Assembly: GCF_004123295.1 (NCBI RefSeq)
Contig: NZ_SDMK01000001.1
Location: 558,001 to 622,000, forward strand
Length of the DNA: 64,000 bases
Reading direction: 5' to 3'
Origin: Silvibacterium dinghuense
Lineage (GTDB): Bacteria > Acidobacteriota > Terriglobia > Terriglobales > Acidobacteriaceae
The notes under the pieces are model-generated. The model made no database searches. It was not told the origin of the DNA and was given only the letters and a program-made list of their open reading frames with translations. Of the stretch, positions 34,648 to 43,487 are shown piece after piece; position 1 is the first letter of the stretch, and every line of letters starts with the position of its first letter. The position numbers were made by a program, and so were the translations under genes.

Positions 34648-35751
34648 ATGCCAGACGAGAGTGTGTTGGAATCAGAAATAGCCATAAAAACCTCAGCGAA
34701 AGGCGGCGAGAAGCCGCATTTTGCTGTGCTCGACGGATTGCGCGGCGTCGCGGCGATCTGCGTCGTGATCTTCCACTTCATGGAAATGGTGATCTGGAAC
34801 TACAGCAAGCTGTGGATCGGCCACGGATTCCTGGCGGTGGACTTCTTCTTCTGCCTCTCCGGTTTCGTGATGGGCTACGCGTATGACGGCCGCATCGGAG
34901 CAATGGGGCTGGGTAAATTCCTGAAAACCCGCCTGATCCGGCTACATCCGATGGTGATCTTCGGAACGCTGCTGGGCCTGATCGCCTTCTATGCCAATCC
35001 ATATGGGGCTACTCCCGGTTATGGCCCGGGCAAAGTTGCTCTGATGACTCTGCTCGGACTCTTGATGATTCCCTTCGGCGTAATGAAGGAGAGATCTCAT
35101 AACCTGTTCAGCCTGAATGCGCCGGCATGGTCGCTGTTCTGGGAGTATGTGGCGAACCTGCTCTTCGGTATCGGGCTATATCGCATGAAGCGCAGTGTGC
35201 TGGCTGTACTGACGCTGGCGGCTGCTGTGATGCTGTGCTGGACAGGACATCACGCAGGCAATCTCCCGGGCGGATGGAGCTCGCGGAACTTCTGGGATGG
35301 AGGCGCGCGCGTGGCCTTCTCGTTCCTGGCAGGGCTGCTCGTGTACCGGATGGGATGGCGGCTTCGTACCCGCCTGGGCTTCGGATCGCTGAGCGTATTG
35401 CTGATCCTGGCGTTTGTCATGCCCTACGCCAAGGGCGGATGGGTGCGGGAGGTGGCAGTGATCGCCATCTACTTCCCGCTGCTCCTGGCACTGGGCGCAG
35501 GCGCAAAGATTTCACCGCGGGCAGAAAAGCTCTGCCGCCTGTCCGGGAATCTCTCCTATCCGCTGTACATGACGCACTACTCCATCATCTGGATATGGGG
35601 CGACTACGCCGAAAAGCACAATCTGGCCGCGGGAGGATTGGGACTGCCCGTCACCTTCGGCGTACTGCTGATGACAGCCATTGCAACGATCGTAATGCTG
35701 GCCTACGACGAACCGGTGCGAGCATATCTACGCAGAAGATTCCTGCGGTAA
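34648..35751 (+). CDS. Acyltransferase-3 family (OafA-like) membrane protein
   Basis: A 367-residue protein with about ten membrane helices. The N-terminal signature FAVLDGLRGVAAICVVIFH carries the conserved Arg (LRG) and catalytic-type His43. FLAVDFFFCLSGFVMG and LSYPLYMTHYSIIW complete the family pattern. These enzymes move acyl groups (commonly acetyl) from the cytoplasm onto sugars of O-antigen, exopolysaccharide or peptidoglycan. The ATG at 34648 follows GGAAG. The ACP/FkbH/SGNH/MBOAT genes start 175 bases downstream on the same strand, so it may modify the same polymer or be separate. Confidence 0.88.
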   Translation: MPDESVLESEIAIKTSAKGGEKPHFAVLDGLRGVAAICVVIFHFMEMVIWNYSKLWIGHGFLAVDFFFCLSGFVMGYAYDGRIGAMGLGKFLKTRLIRLHPMVIFGTLLGLIAFYANPYGATPGYGPGKVALMTLLGLLMIPFGVMKERSHNLFSLNAPAWSLFWEYVANLLFGIGLYRMKRSVLAVLTLAAAVMLCWTGHHAGNLPGGWSSRNFWDGGARVAFSFLAGLLVYRMGWRLRTRLGFGSLSVLLILAFVMPYAKGGWVREVAVIAIYFPLLLALGAGAKISPRAEKLCRLSGNLSYPLYMTHYSIIWIWGDYAEKHNLAAGGLGLPVTFGVLLMTAIATIVMLAYDEPVRAYLRRRFLR

Positions 35752-35926
35752 CCGCTCCTACCGATATCTATGCATCCGCCTGTAAACTGCTGCAGGAGAA
35801 CGGCAGACGTTCTGCTATTCTGAGCAGGATTTGGACAGGCCAGTGAATACCTTCTGCCCTGATAGCAGCGCCAGACCATGCAACTCTGCCGCTGAGCAGC
35901 AACTCGATTGAGGAGAAAATTTTCGG

Positions 35927-36166
35927 ATGGACGCAGCCGAAATTTATTCGCGCCTGACACCAATTTTTCAGGACATTTTCGACGATGACTCGATTGTGCC
36001 GACCGCCGAGATGACAGCGAAGGACGTCGACGAATGGGACAGCCTGAGCCACATCCGCATGATCCTCGCCGTGGAAAAAGAATTTTCGCTCAAGTTTTCA
36101 ACGACGGAAGTCGGTCACCTGGAGAAGGTGGGCGATCTGGTTTCCCTGATTCAGTCGCGCGCTTAA
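35927..36166 (+). CDS. Acyl carrier protein
   Basis: A 79-residue acidic carrier protein with the phosphopantetheine attachment motif DEWDSLSH (Ser39) and the usual four-helix pattern (LTPIFQDIF; LVSLIQSR). It is not the fatty-acid AcpP type: the DSL motif is preceded by W and the pI-lowering residues are fewer. This is typical of carrier proteins dedicated to secondary metabolism or Dlt-like systems. Followed 125 bases later by an FkbH-type gene, it is most likely the carrier loaded by that protein. GAGGAG lies about 12 bases before the ATG. Confidence 0.92.
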   Translation: MDAAEIYSRLTPIFQDIFDDDSIVPTAEMTAKDVDEWDSLSHIRMILAVEKEFSLKFSTTEVGHLEKVGDLVSLIQSRA

Positions 36167-36291
36167 GTCGCCCCCAGGAAGCGCGTTTCCGCATTCCAGC
36201 ATTTCAATCTTCTGCCACCTCTCCCCCAGGTCAGGCAATTTTCGGGACGCAAGCGAAAGAGACTTCGCCCCGTCCCTCGGGAGATAGGTAG

Positions 36292-38223
36292 ATGAAGTCT
36301 CTCTATACCGAACTGCAATGGCTGCCGGCGGTGCCTGCTGACTTCGCAGCGCGCATCAAAGCTGCAGGTGCGTCCGAACAGCCTCTGGGCCGCGAACTGC
36401 AGGCGCTCGCCAACCATGCGCTGGACCTCGATCAGTCCATCCGCCTGGCAAAGGCGATCCAGAAAGCCCGGACCGCGGGCCATCCGCTCGATGGCCTTAC
36501 GCCGTTCCGCCTGGCCGTGCTCAGCAATGCCACAATCGACTTTATCGTGCCGGCACTGGTGGCCGCGGCAGCGCGTCATGGCATCGCGCTCGAAGTGATC
36601 CAGCCCTCGTATGACCAGGTGGCTCAGGAAGCCTTCACGCCGGACTCGAAGGTCAACAGCGCGAAGCCTGATGCCGTGCTCTTCGCCATCGACTACCGCG
36701 CTGTGCCGCTCAAGCCTGTTTTTGGTGACGCAGAAGCTGCGGCACAGAATGTTCAAGGTGTCATTGCCTACCTGAAGTCGCTGCAGGCCGCGATCAAGGC
36801 CAACTCCGGTGCGACATGCATCTTCCAGACCTTCGCACCACCCGCCGAATCCATCTTCGGCAGCCTGGATCGCGCACTGCCTGGATCGATCAAGAACCAG
36901 CTGAACGCGATCAACGCACAGATCGGTGAATTCTGCCTGGAAACGGGCGATGTGCTCTTCGATGTGGATGGCCTTGCACAGACAGTAGGTATCGCCGACT
37001 GGCATGACGTGCGCATGTGGAACATGGGCAAGTTCGCCTTTTCACCCGACCTTATTCCTCTCTATGCAGATCACGTAGCGCGCCTGGTCGCGGCGCTGCG
37101 CGGTAAGAGCCGCCGCTGCCTGATCCTCGACCTCGATAACACGGTGTGGGGCGGCATCATCGGCGACGACGGCCTTGAAGGCATCAAGATTGCACAAGGC
37201 GATGCAGTCGGCGAAGCGCACCTTGCCGTGCAGAAGCTGGCGCTCGATCTGCGCGCTCGCGGCATCGTGCTGGCCGTCTGCTCGAAGAACGAAGACGAGA
37301 TTGCCCGCACGCCCTTCCAGAGCCATCCCGAGATGCTGCTCAGGCTCAATCATATCGCCGTCTTCCACGCCAACTGGAACGACAAGGCCACCAATATCAA
37401 GGCCATTGCCGAAGAGCTCTCGCTCGGCATCGATGCCATGGTTTTTCTGGATGACAATCCGGTCGAGCGCGGCCTGGTCCGCAAGCTGCTGCCGTCCGTC
37501 GCCGTGCCGGAACTGCCGGAGGATGCGGCGCTCTATGCCCGCACTCTTACCGCCGCCGGTTATTTCGAAGCCGTGGCCTTTGCTTCAGAAGACCTGAAGC
37601 GTGCCGGCTACTACCAGGACAATGCGCGCCGCGTGCAGTTGCAGAAGCAGGTAGAAGGCGTGGACGCCTATCTCGCATCGCTGGATATGACCATCACCTT
37701 CCAGCCCTTCAATGCTCCGGGACGTGCACGCATCGCACAGCTGATCAACAAGTCCAACCAGTTCAACCTGACCACGCGCCGCTACACCGAGACTGACGTC
37801 CAGTCCTTCGAGGATGATCCAAGCACCTTCACGCTGCAGGTGCGGCTTGCCGATACCTTCGGCGATAACGGCATGATCAGCGTGATTATCTGTAAGCCGG
37901 GGAGCGATGCCACATGGGAGATCGACACCTGGCTGATGAGCTGTCGCGTGCTCGGCCGCAAGGTGGAGAACATGGTGCTCGCCGAGATTCTGGAACATGC
38001 GCGGAGGGCAGGAATCACGCGCCTGACCGGCACATTCCTCCCTACCGAGCGCAATAAGCTGGTGATCCAGCATTACGCGAAACTCGGATTCGCACAAGTC
38101 TCGGAAGATGCGTCCGGCAGGACGGAGTGGGCACTCGATGTCGCCGGTGCACAGCCAGACACAGCGCCTATGCGCGTGATCTCGCAGGGCTTTACTCCTC
38201 TGAAAGAGAACACGGTGGTATGA
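36292..38223 (+). CDS. FkbH-like HAD-IIIC protein with GNAT-like C-terminus
   Basis: A 643-residue protein. Residues about 1-250 form the N-terminal FkbH/SGNH-like region. A HAD-superfamily subclass IIIC domain follows, with nucleophile Asp280 and Asp282 in LILDLDNTVWGG, the Ser/Lys motif VCSKNEDE, and VFLDDNPVERGLV. The C-terminal 200 residues resemble an acetyltransferase fold (LMSCRVLGRKVENMVLAEI, NKLVIQHYAKLGF). FkbH proteins dephosphorylate 1,3-bisphosphoglycerate and place the glyceryl group on an ACP thiol in polyketide pathways. Next to a dedicated ACP, a DltD-like SGNH protein and an MBOAT, I infer it loads a glyceryl-type (or other hydroxy-acyl) unit for transfer to a surface glycan. 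Its stop overlaps the next ATG (38220-38223). Confidence 0.9.
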   Translation: MKSLYTELQWLPAVPADFAARIKAAGASEQPLGRELQALANHALDLDQSIRLAKAIQKARTAGHPLDGLTPFRLAVLSNATIDFIVPALVAAAARHGIALEVIQPSYDQVAQEAFTPDSKVNSAKPDAVLFAIDYRAVPLKPVFGDAEAAAQNVQGVIAYLKSLQAAIKANSGATCIFQTFAPPAESIFGSLDRALPGSIKNQLNAINAQIGEFCLETGDVLFDVDGLAQTVGIADWHDVRMWNMGKFAFSPDLIPLYADHVARLVAALRGKSRRCLILDLDNTVWGGIIGDDGLEGIKIAQGDAVGEAHLAVQKLALDLRARGIVLAVCSKNEDEIARTPFQSHPEMLLRLNHIAVFHANWNDKATNIKAIAEELSLGIDAMVFLDDNPVERGLVRKLLPSVAVPELPEDAALYARTLTAAGYFEAVAFASEDLKRAGYYQDNARRVQLQKQVEGVDAYLASLDMTITFQPFNAPGRARIAQLINKSNQFNLTTRRYTETDVQSFEDDPSTFTLQVRLADTFGDNGMISVIICKPGSDATWEIDTWLMSCRVLGRKVENMVLAEILEHARRAGITRLTGTFLPTERNKLVIQHYAKLGFAQVSEDASGRTEWALDVAGAQPDTAPMRVISQGFTPLKENTVV

Positions 38224-39491
38224 GCACTGCAGAACAGAATAGTTCTCAACAGACAACCCCCAACCCCTCCGCAGAACGAAGACTACCGCTGCGCGATTGG
38301 GTCCTGCTTCCGTTTCTCAGCGTGCTGACGATCGCACTGCTGGCCGGCTCTACCGAGTGGTTTGCGCGTCACCACTTTTCGGAATCGAAGACCTCGACAC
38401 TGACCTGTCTGAACGTAAGCGATCCGCAGTTCGGAGTCAGCGCGCACCCGAACACGGTGTGCAGCCAGAAGATGCGGGAGAGTGAGCTTGTCGAATTCCG
38501 CTTCAACAATTGCGGTCTCCGCACGAATCACCCCTGCACGCCTGCGCCCGAAGGCACGTATCGCATTGCCCTGCTCGGATCGTCGCTGGCCGAAGGGATG
38601 TGGGTGCCGCAGCCTGAGACCTTCGCGGCTCTTCTGCCCGACAAGCTCTCAACGATGACCGGCCGTAAGGTCGATCTCTACAACCTTGCCATGCAGTGGG
38701 AGACACCGCGCAACGCAGCCTCGCGCATCGACCAGACAATCGCCGCCAAACCTGACCTTGTCATATGGCAGCTCGGTCCCTTCGATGTCGATAACGCGAC
38801 GCTCAAGCTCCCTTACATTCCCGGCAAGCAGGTGGCCGATGATGGCACCGCGCCCCAGGCTCCGACAGAAGCCACACCCACAGGGTTTGTACAGCGCATC
38901 CGCGCGGCAGCGCAAAGGCACGGCTCTCTCGATGGCCTGCTGAGCGCGGCATGGTCGCGCATCAGCGAACCGCTCAACGAAACAGCTACGGTATTTCTGG
39001 TCAAACACTATCTCTACAAGAGTCAGAGCCAGTTCCTCAGGCAGTATCTGGCGAACAGCCCCAGCTCCGGCTTTCTGCATAAGCAGACCCCTCCGGAGAT
39101 TCAGACGCAGCTAGGTCATCTCAACGGCTATCTCGATGAGGTAGCAACGCGCCTGAAAGCCGCAAATATTCCCCTGATGATCGTCTTTCTGCCCAATCGC
39201 CCGCAGGCCGACATGGTGGCATCCGGATCATGGCCAGCGACGGATGATCCGTATCATCTCGAAGATGAGGTCCGGCAGATGGCTCTCGCGCATGGCGCGA
39301 AGTTTGTCGAAGTCCTGCATGATTTCCAGGGCATCTCAAATCCGGATCGCCTCTATTTTCCCGTGGACGGCCATCTGACGCCCGCAGGACAAGGCGTGAT
39401 TGCCGACCTGCTTGCGAAGAAGCTGACGAATGGAGTTATTCCTGAGTTACGCGTTGCTCCATCCGCCTCTGGCGCACAGGGGGACAAATAA
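38220..39491 (+). CDS. Membrane-anchored SGNH-hydrolase-like protein (DltD/AlgX-like role)
   Basis: A 423-residue protein. One N-terminal membrane helix (about residues 22-44, WVLLPFLSVLTIALLAGSTEWF) anchors an extracytoplasmic SGNH domain. Block I is GSSLAEG with likely catalytic Ser122; the Asp/His block is VDGHLTPAG (Asp383, His385). WQLGPFDVDNATL supplies the Gly/Asn region. SGNH proteins paired with MBOAT acyltransferases (DltD, AlgX/AlgJ) take the acyl unit on the outer face and pass it to the polymer. I chose the ATG at 38220, which overlaps the FkbH stop; the longer frame would read into that gene. The MBOAT gene starts 3 bases after its stop. Confidence 0.85.
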   Translation: MSTAEQNSSQQTTPNPSAERRLPLRDWVLLPFLSVLTIALLAGSTEWFARHHFSESKTSTLTCLNVSDPQFGVSAHPNTVCSQKMRESELVEFRFNNCGLRTNHPCTPAPEGTYRIALLGSSLAEGMWVPQPETFAALLPDKLSTMTGRKVDLYNLAMQWETPRNAASRIDQTIAAKPDLVIWQLGPFDVDNATLKLPYIPGKQVADDGTAPQAPTEATPTGFVQRIRAAAQRHGSLDGLLSAAWSRISEPLNETATVFLVKHYLYKSQSQFLRQYLANSPSSGFLHKQTPPEIQTQLGHLNGYLDEVATRLKAANIPLMIVFLPNRPQADMVASGSWPATDDPYHLEDEVRQMALAHGAKFVEVLHDFQGISNPDRLYFPVDGHLTPAGQGVIADLLAKKLTNGVIPELRVAPSASGAQGDK

Positions 39492-39494
39492 GCG

Positions 39495-40931
39495 ATGGAA
39501 AGCGCATCGTTTCAATTCGTAGCCTTCGGGCTTGCCGTCGCCCTCGTCGCCAATTTCAGCCGCTCGGCAAAATGGCGATCGGCCATACTGCTGCTGGCAA
39601 GCCTCTTCTTCGTGTGGACACTGACACCGCGTCCTGCGCAGGCGCTGCCCTTCGCCGGCTTTCTTGCTATCGGCTATCTTGCTCTCATCCTGGTCAACCG
39701 CGGATTCAAGCGGCTGGTCTCGTGGAGCGTCATCGCGCTTGTCATCGCCTACATCTGGCTGAAGAAATACACATTCCTCCCCAACGCGACCTTTCTCACC
39801 GTTCCCTACATCACGGTCGGGCTCTCCTATGTTTTCTTCCGCGTGCTGCATCTCGTCATCGAGGCGGGAGACCAGGAAGCAGGCATACACGTGGGGCCGC
39901 TCCAATACCTGACCTACACGCTCAATTTCACCACCTTCGTCTCTGGCCCTATCCAGCGCTACGACCAGTTCCAGCAGAACTTCGCCGGTGACAAGCTTCT
40001 TGAGATCGACACCGCCGTGTTCGGCGAGCAGATGGAACGGATCGTGCGCGGGCTCTTCAAGGTCAACGTGCTGGCCACGCTTCTCGATGCGCAGCGCGTC
40101 GATATTCTGGTGCGGCTGGGGCAGCCGGACGCGATGATCCACAAAGCAGGCTGGGCCTTTCTGTTGATCGTCGTATATCCGTTCTTCCTTTACTGCAATT
40201 TCTCCGGATACATCGACATCGTGATTGCGATGGCGCGGCTCATGCGCATCCGGCTGCCTGAAAATTTTGATCGCCCCTTCTCGGCAACCTCGTTCCTCGA
40301 CTTCTGGAATCGCTGGCACATCACCCTGTCCATGTGGCTGAAGACCTACGTCTACAACCCGCTGCTCATTACCCTGATGCGCCGGTTTACGTCCGTCTCC
40401 ATCCAGCCATTTCTCGGCGTTCTCTGCTTCTTCGTGACCTTCTTCCTGATCGGTGTCTGGCATGGCCGGACTTCGGAGTTTGCCCTCTTCGGTGTATTGC
40501 AGGGCGGCGGGGTGGCCATCAACAAGCTGTGGCAGATCTTTCTGGCCAAGCGCCTCGGACGCAAGCCATACAAGGCCCTGGCCGAGAATGCGGTCTACAG
40601 GATCTTTGCCCGCGGCCTCACCTTTACCTGGTTTGCTTTCACACTCTTCTGGTTCTGGGCCGACTGGGGCAAGCTTGACCGCATTGCCTCCTCGCTTTCC
40701 GTTGCGGCGTGGCTGGCTGTGTGGCCTGCGGTCTGGATTGCGGCATCACTGGTTCTGGCGGCGTATCAGGCCGTCCGCGCCCGCGCACTGGCCGTGCAAA
40801 CCGCGCAAGGACCAGTGCTCACCAGCCGCTATGTGCGTGTCGCATGGGCCAGCGCACTGGCCTTTATCACTTTCCTGATCTACGCACTGCTGGCCCAGCC
40901 TGCTCCGGATATCGTCTACAAAGCGTTCTGA
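39495..40931 (+). CDS. MBOAT-family membrane O-acyltransferase (DltB/AlgI-like)
   Basis: A 478-residue polytopic protein. Conserved MBOAT features are SGPIQRYDQF, FSGYIDIVIAMARLM, NFDRPFSATSFLDFWNRWHITLS (quoted in part; His275) and the catalytic FFLIGVWHGRTSEF (His323). DltB and AlgI move an activated acyl group from a cytoplasmic donor (DltC carrier or acetyl donor) through the membrane to an outer acceptor. Here a dedicated carrier and an FkbH loader are encoded just upstream, so the donor is probably an acyl-ACP. It is the last gene of the operon, and a strong terminator follows. Confidence 0.9.
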   Translation: MESASFQFVAFGLAVALVANFSRSAKWRSAILLLASLFFVWTLTPRPAQALPFAGFLAIGYLALILVNRGFKRLVSWSVIALVIAYIWLKKYTFLPNATFLTVPYITVGLSYVFFRVLHLVIEAGDQEAGIHVGPLQYLTYTLNFTTFVSGPIQRYDQFQQNFAGDKLLEIDTAVFGEQMERIVRGLFKVNVLATLLDAQRVDILVRLGQPDAMIHKAGWAFLLIVVYPFFLYCNFSGYIDIVIAMARLMRIRLPENFDRPFSATSFLDFWNRWHITLSMWLKTYVYNPLLITLMRRFTSVSIQPFLGVLCFFVTFFLIGVWHGRTSEFALFGVLQGGGVAINKLWQIFLAKRLGRKPYKALAENAVYRIFARGLTFTWFAFTLFWFWADWGKLDRIASSLSVAAWLAVWPAVWIAASLVLAAYQAVRARALAVQTAQGPVLTSRYVRVAWASALAFITFLIYALLAQPAPDIVYKAF

Positions 40932-40950
40932 CAATCATCCAGAAACAGCA

Positions 40951-40988
40951 ACGGCGCGGCCGGATTCACTCCGGGCGCGCCGTTTTAT
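40951..40988 (+). terminator. Terminator of the ACP-FkbH-SGNH-MBOAT operon
   Basis: A 9-bp stem (40951-40959 with 40977-40985) plus four inner pairs (40961-40964 with 40972-40975), followed by TTTTAT. It starts 20 bases after the MBOAT stop. Confidence 0.85.
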
Positions 40989-41000
40989 CTGGGCACTCAC

Positions 41001-41462
41001 TCAGCGAACGTACGTGTAGATCCCACAAAGGTTCGTTGCATTCGCCATTGCATCGGGCGTGAAGGCCGGCGCTGATTCGCCGGAGAAGAACGCCACCTGC
41101 AGCATGTTCCCATCCACGTAGGTCACCATCCATTTGGTGTCGTCGCTGCCGCACAGCGTGTTCTTGTGCAGAAACTTCTTCGTCGCAGGAATGCTCATGC
41201 CGTAGAGGTGCGCACGCTTCGTACCTGCGCTGTCCGTATCGAAGACCGTGCTTACTTCAGCTGGCGTCAGGGTCTTGGCCTGCGCGATGTTGTAGCTCGA
41301 GAGGTTGATCAGCAGGTTGGTTTCACCGATGCCAATGTCCCCCGTGATGTCGTGCGCCGTCTTGCTCGACGCACGCCAGTATCCCAGTTCCTGTGCCATC
41401 ACCGGCACCGAACATGTCATCAGCAAACCCGCTGCAATCCCGACCAATGTTTCCCGCTTCAT
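41001..41462 (-). CDS. Small secreted protein of unknown function
   Basis: A 153-residue protein with a clear signal peptide (residues 1-23, VGIAAGLLMTCSVPVMA) and a mature chain of about 130 residues containing two Cys (NTLCGSDD and NLCGIYTY) that could form a disulfide. No family recognised. Motifs include WMVTYVDGNMLQVAFFSGE, an alternating pattern typical of beta strands. It is convergent with the MBOAT gene and separated from the upstream DUF3857 gene by 54 bases, possibly in the same transcript. Confidence 0.7.
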   Translation of the reverse strand: MKRETLVGIAAGLLMTCSVPVMAQELGYWRASSKTAHDITGDIGIGETNLLINLSSYNIAQAKTLTPAEVSTVFDTDSAGTKRAHLYGMSIPATKKFLHKNTLCGSDDTKWMVTYVDGNMLQVAFFSGESAPAFTPDAMANATNLCGIYTYVR

Positions 41463-41516
41463 CCTTTAAGCATGCCATCCGGACGAGGCTCTCAGCAATT
41501 CCTGTGCCTGTGTTGT

Positions 41517-43487
41517 TTAGGGCTTTTTCAGCACCGCGCTCCGATTCTCATCCGCGTTGATCGCCCCTTCCAGCTTCTCGAGAGTGGCATAATCCCCGGC
41601 TGCAAGCTCCAACTTCTTCAGCCGGTAGTCGCGGTGGTAGACCACCTCACCGCTTTTTACCTCTACGCTGCTGTCATAGGTAGCGAAGTCCGTCTCCAGG
41701 TGCACCGGCTCGGGGACTTCATCCACGGAATAGCCAGCCGGCAGCTTCACGGTGAAGGTATCCTTGCGCTCTTCAAGCCCGCTGAACTCAATTGGAAGCG
41801 CTCGCGGTGCGTCGCCAATCGCCATGGCATCGCTACCCAGCACACGCGGGCGCAACAGGAGGAAGTTTCCCGCCTGCCGCGCATATCCCGGTACCGAGAC
41901 TCCATACTCCACGGCAAAAGGCTTCTCCAGTGTCCGGACATCGCCTGTCTTCTGCGATGTCACATCGAACTCGGGGAAGTCGCTGCGCAGCGACTTCTCA
42001 AGGCTCTCCCGTGTCTCCTTCTGATCATGCATCGTGTAGAGACGGCGCATGCCTGAAGCCAGAGACCCGAAGCGCTCCACCTTCACATCGCCTTTCAGCG
42101 ATCCATCTGTGCCCAGCTCGAACTCGGCCGTCCGCTCCGTCGTGCTCGTCTCCGGACCGAGCACCGGCAGCGTCACCGCCTCGGTCCCCGCACCGGCCAT
42201 CAGGATACCGACGCCGCCCTGCAGATATGCCGGGATGAGCCCCGCCGGAACATACTCATTCGTCGGATCAAAGATCAGATAGCGCTGCCCGTTCTTCGCC
42301 GTGACCACCGCCTTCATCCGCGGATTCTCGTAGCCTTTGGGAATCTCGATGGCCGCAATCATGTGGTTGCCGATCAGTGACGGCGTCTCCGCATCGACCA
42401 CGCCGCGCTCCGTATCCACCATCACCCACGTGCCGCGCACGCCTACGGCATTCAGCATGGCCAGCAACAGCGTGGCCTTGTCCTTACAGTCGCCGTAGCG
42501 GTTGCGATAGGTATCCGTCGCCGCATGCGGAATGTAGCCACCGACGCCGATCTCAATCCCTACATAGCGAATCTGCTGCTGGAGAAAGGTCGATACCTTG
42601 TCTACCCGGTCGAGAAAGTCGGCATCCGGTGAAACCAGCTGGCGGCTCTCGGTAGCGATCTCTGACGGCGCCTCAGTCTTCGGCTCCGCAAGCGGCAGAT
42701 ACCAATCTCCGATCCGCGACCAGAGCGCGGGACCGTCGGGCAACGGTGAAGCCGCATAGTGCAGCGTCATCCGCCCCATCAATGACTCGTCAGACGGTGC
42801 GAGAGGAATATCGTCCAGATGAATCCCCGGCACATCCCGCACCTCCCAGCGCCAGTGGTTCGGCGCCACCTCTGTCGGAGCTACCGAGGGATGCCGGCAC
42901 CACAGCGCGCGATACTGCCATCCCGCCGGCAGATCTGCCTCGAAGACCGACCGTACCTGCGGAATTTCGCCCTGAAACTCCCAGTCGGTCTCCCCGGAAT
43001 AGAGCGGCTCTTCCACTGTCGACTCCCACGCCACGACACCGCCGGGATCTGCACCCGGCACCTCCGCGGTACGGAAACGGACGTCGTCGTAAAGAATCCC
43101 CCACTCCTCCGAACCGGCTTCGACGATCTGGTTATCCTTGACCTTGAACGGATGACCATCCGGCGAAATACTCCACACATGAAAGCTCAGCAGCTTGCGA
43201 TCGCTGCGCATATACGCAATCGGCCGCGCATACTCACGGCCCTGCGGCCGCACGATCCGCACCACCATGCGCGTTCTCAGCCGTATCTTGCCGGCTGCGT
43301 CCACCTCCAGCAGCCGGTCTTCGAGCAGCACGACCGCCTTCGCATTGCCTGCTGGCGACTTTTCCGCGGCAGCCGCCGTCACCCAGTCCGGCACCGCGTC
43401 AGAAGCCCACGCCTTCCCACCACACGCCAGAGCAGTGAGCCCCAGCAACGCGCATCCTGCCAGCTTCATTCCCGTACGCGACAGCAT
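41517..43487 (-). CDS. Exported DUF3857 / transglutaminase-like protein, triad intact
   Basis: A 656-residue protein. The signal peptide (1-28, LAGCALLGLTALACGGKAWA) is followed by the beta-rich DUF3857 domain (about 55-240). A transglutaminase-like core (about 290-420) has Cys in NRYGDCKDKATLLLAML, His in LIGNHMIAAIEI and Asp in YLIFDPTNEY, so the Cys-His-Asp triad is complete. The C-terminal DUF2569/DUF3858-like beta domain runs to the end. Such proteins are common in Acidobacteriota and Bacteroidota; the substrate is unknown. The ATG at 43487 shares its A with the stop of the upstream paralogue (TGATG), so the two are translationally coupled. Confidence 0.86.
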   Translation of the reverse strand: MLSRTGMKLAGCALLGLTALACGGKAWASDAVPDWVTAAAAEKSPAGNAKAVVLLEDRLLEVDAAGKIRLRTRMVVRIVRPQGREYARPIAYMRSDRKLLSFHVWSISPDGHPFKVKDNQIVEAGSEEWGILYDDVRFRTAEVPGADPGGVVAWESTVEEPLYSGETDWEFQGEIPQVRSVFEADLPAGWQYRALWCRHPSVAPTEVAPNHWRWEVRDVPGIHLDDIPLAPSDESLMGRMTLHYAASPLPDGPALWSRIGDWYLPLAEPKTEAPSEIATESRQLVSPDADFLDRVDKVSTFLQQQIRYVGIEIGVGGYIPHAATDTYRNRYGDCKDKATLLLAMLNAVGVRGTWVMVDTERGVVDAETPSLIGNHMIAAIEIPKGYENPRMKAVVTAKNGQRYLIFDPTNEYVPAGLIPAYLQGGVGILMAGAGTEAVTLPVLGPETSTTERTAEFELGTDGSLKGDVKVERFGSLASGMRRLYTMHDQKETRESLEKSLRSDFPEFDVTSQKTGDVRTLEKPFAVEYGVSVPGYARQAGNFLLLRPRVLGSDAMAIGDAPRALPIEFSGLEERKDTFTVKLPAGYSVDEVPEPVHLETDFATYDSSVEVKSGEVVYHRDYRLKKLELAAGDYATLEKLEGAINADENRSAVLKKP

